Positions 51,707 to 52,634 of a stretch of 52,634 nucleotides of DNA are shown here, piece by piece. Position numbers and translations under genes: made by a program. Origin of the DNA: Bacteroidales bacterium (GTDB taxonomy: Bacteria > Bacteroidota > Bacteroidia > Bacteroidales > F082); contig JAFZDU010000043.1 of the NCBI GenBank assembly GCA_017561025.1, positions 1-52,634 on the forward strand, given 5' to 3'. Every line of letters starts with the position of its first letter. The stretch's first letter is position 1. The notes beneath the pieces are model-generated. The model did not search any database. It was not told the origin of the DNA and saw only the letters and a list, made by a program, of their open reading frames with translations.

Positions 51707-52444
51707 ATGATATTAAGGACTGACAACTTAATCAAGAAATACAACAACAGAACTGTAGTAAAAGGCGTTAGCGTCGAAGTGAAACAAGGTGAGATTGTAG
51801 GCCTGCTCGGACCTAACGGTGCTGGCAAGACCACAACCTTTTATATGACTGTCGGTCTTATCAAGCCGTTTTCCGGGAAAGTCTTTTTAGATGACGAGGA
51901 CATAACTCAATACCCTATGTATAAAAGAGCACAGCTTGGAGTAGGATATCTAGCACAGGAGGCTTCTGTGTTCCGACAGCTGAGTGTAGAAGACAACATC
52001 GCATCCGTGATGCAGTTCAAGAAAAACATGACAAAAGAACAGCAAGCCGAGAAACTGGAGTCACTACTCGACGAATTCGGATTGCAGCATATCAGAAAGA
52101 GCAAAGGCATACAACTCTCCGGCGGCGAACGACGCAGAACCGAGATAGCAAGAGCTCTCGCCGTCGACCCTAAATTCATCCTCCTCGACGAGCCTTTTGC
52201 CGGCGTCGACCCTATTGCAGTAGAAGACATCCAACGTATAGTCGCCAAACTGAAAAACAAAAATATCGGAGTACTCATCACCGACCATAACGCAAACGAG
52301 ACACTGTCAATCACCGACAGAGCCTATCTGGTGTTCGAAGGAAAAGTTCTCAAATCAGGAACACCTGAAGAGCTGGCCAACGACGAAGTGGTAAGAAGCC
52401 ACTATCTCGGAACCAATTTCGAACTCAGAAGAAAAGAGTTTTGA
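51707..52444 (+). CDS. lptB: LPS export ABC transporter ATP-binding protein LptB
   Basis: 245 residues from the ATG at 51707; the in-frame TTG at 51701 is less likely. ABC ATPase with Walker A GPNGAGKTT (35-43), the signature LSGGE (138-142, followed by RRR, the LptB-type RRR variant) and Walker B LLDEPFAG (Asp162, Glu163). The GVGYLAQEASVFRQL Q-loop region is typical for LptB. With LptF/LptG it powers extraction of lipopolysaccharide from the inner membrane. Terminated by a strong hairpin 4 bases after the stop. Confidence 0.95.
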   Translation: MILRTDNLIKKYNNRTVVKGVSVEVKQGEIVGLLGPNGAGKTTTFYMTVGLIKPFSGKVFLDDEDITQYPMYKRAQLGVGYLAQEASVFRQLSVEDNIASVMQFKKNMTKEQQAEKLESLLDEFGLQHIRKSKGIQLSGGERRRTEIARALAVDPKFILLDEPFAGVDPIAVEDIQRIVAKLKNKNIGVLITDHNANETLSITDRAYLVFEGKVLKSGTPEELANDEVVRSHYLGTNFELRRKEF

Positions 52445-52447
52445 TAA

Positions 52448-52485
52448 AAAAAATAGAGACGCGATCACGTCTCTATTTTTTTATT
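52448..52485 (+). terminator. Terminator after lptB
   Basis: AAATAGAGACG / CGTCTCTATTT (14 bp counting A/T ends) with a six-base loop and a T-rich tail. Confidence 0.9.
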
Positions 52486-52497
52486 TATTTGTCTTAA

Positions 52498-52518
52498 GGG
52501 GACTTCTATAAATTCCCC
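52498..52518. repeat. GGGGA-CTTCTATAAAT-TCCCC hairpin
   Basis: Five-base G/C arms around a loop that contains TTCTATAAAT, the same loop word as in the mfd/pepA hairpin at 8121-8158. Confidence 0.45.
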
Positions 52519-52565
52519 GTTTAAATAATTTTTGACAGTAACAATTAAAACTTTTGCATGCTTTA

Positions 52566-52634
52566 TGTTTTTTCTTGGAATCTTTTCGCCTTTCTTTCAA
52601 TCACATAGCTCGCTATGTTCTTTCAAGAAAAACA
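52566..52634. repeat. Nested inverted repeat at the window end
   Basis: Outer arms TGTTTTTTCTTGGAA and TTTCAAGAAAAACA (one extra T) enclose an inner 7-bp hairpin ACATAGC-TC-GCTATGT (52603-52618). No complete gene is visible in 52486-52634; minus-strand frames there are broken by stops. Confidence 0.55.

Overview
The window looks like the chromosome of a Bacteroidales bacterium (phylum Bacteroidota). The reasons are: an AT-rich genome with almost no Shine-Dalgarno sites; many copies of the Bacteroidota -7 promoter box TAnnTTTG just upstream of genes; lipoproteins and Gram-negative envelope genes (waaA, kdsD, lptB); a MurF-alanine racemase fusion; Omp28 and DUF6029 outer-membrane proteins; and two large C25 (gingipain-type) proteases with type IX secretion sorting domains. 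Most of it is core housekeeping sequence. I see no prophage, transposase, integrase, CRISPR array, tRNA or rRNA.

Layout: 1-1573 (-) holds three poorly known secreted proteins or lipoproteins, the first cut by the window edge, downstream of a PiT phosphate transporter (1577-3802). A HAD phosphatase (-) and mfd (+) follow. 8176-11595 (-) is an operon of an outer-membrane barrel, waaA and pepA. 11735-17282 (+) carries a lipoprotein, an M16 peptidase, pdxA and the murF-alr fusion. 17441-20401 (+) is a tight operon: GT2 glycosyltransferase, dihydroorotase, YwqK-like lipoprotein, tadA. 20425-23420 (-) holds a kinase-like/dCMP deaminase fusion, a LOG-family nucleosidase and an M20 amidohydrolase. 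23554-27650 (+) is manA followed by a TlpA-like thioredoxin, DUF6029 and Omp28. purE, a rhomboid protease and a probable 6S RNA follow. 29253-34112 (-) has a small conserved protein, an HhH protein, an SNF transporter, a GNAT/FemAB-like transferase and a polysaccharide deacetylase-like protein. A DUF308 membrane protein (+) precedes two convergent C25 proteases (35101-41915). Then come an APC permease (-), hpt, adk and malQ (+), a lipoprotein (-), an OsmC protein (+), recQ with a DUF4296 lipoprotein (-), kdsD and lptB (+).

How the genes work together: envelope biogenesis (waaA, kdsD, lptB, murF-alr, GT2), nucleotide metabolism (pyrC, purE, hpt, adk, dCMP deaminase fusion, LOG) and secreted proteolysis or redox functions (C25 pair, TlpA/DUF6029/Omp28) dominate.

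The least ordinary signals are: (1) degenerate 7-8 bp repeat arrays scattered between genes and apparently also inside two enzyme genes, the M20 amidohydrolase and malQ; (2) a P-loop kinase-like domain resembling archaeal UPF0200 fused to a dCMP deaminase, co-transcribed with a LOG protein; (3) a 6S-like RNA with its own promoter and terminator; (4) very short or absent 5' leaders; (5) a stack of hairpins at 34868-35040; and (6) a tail-to-tail pair of C25 proteases.
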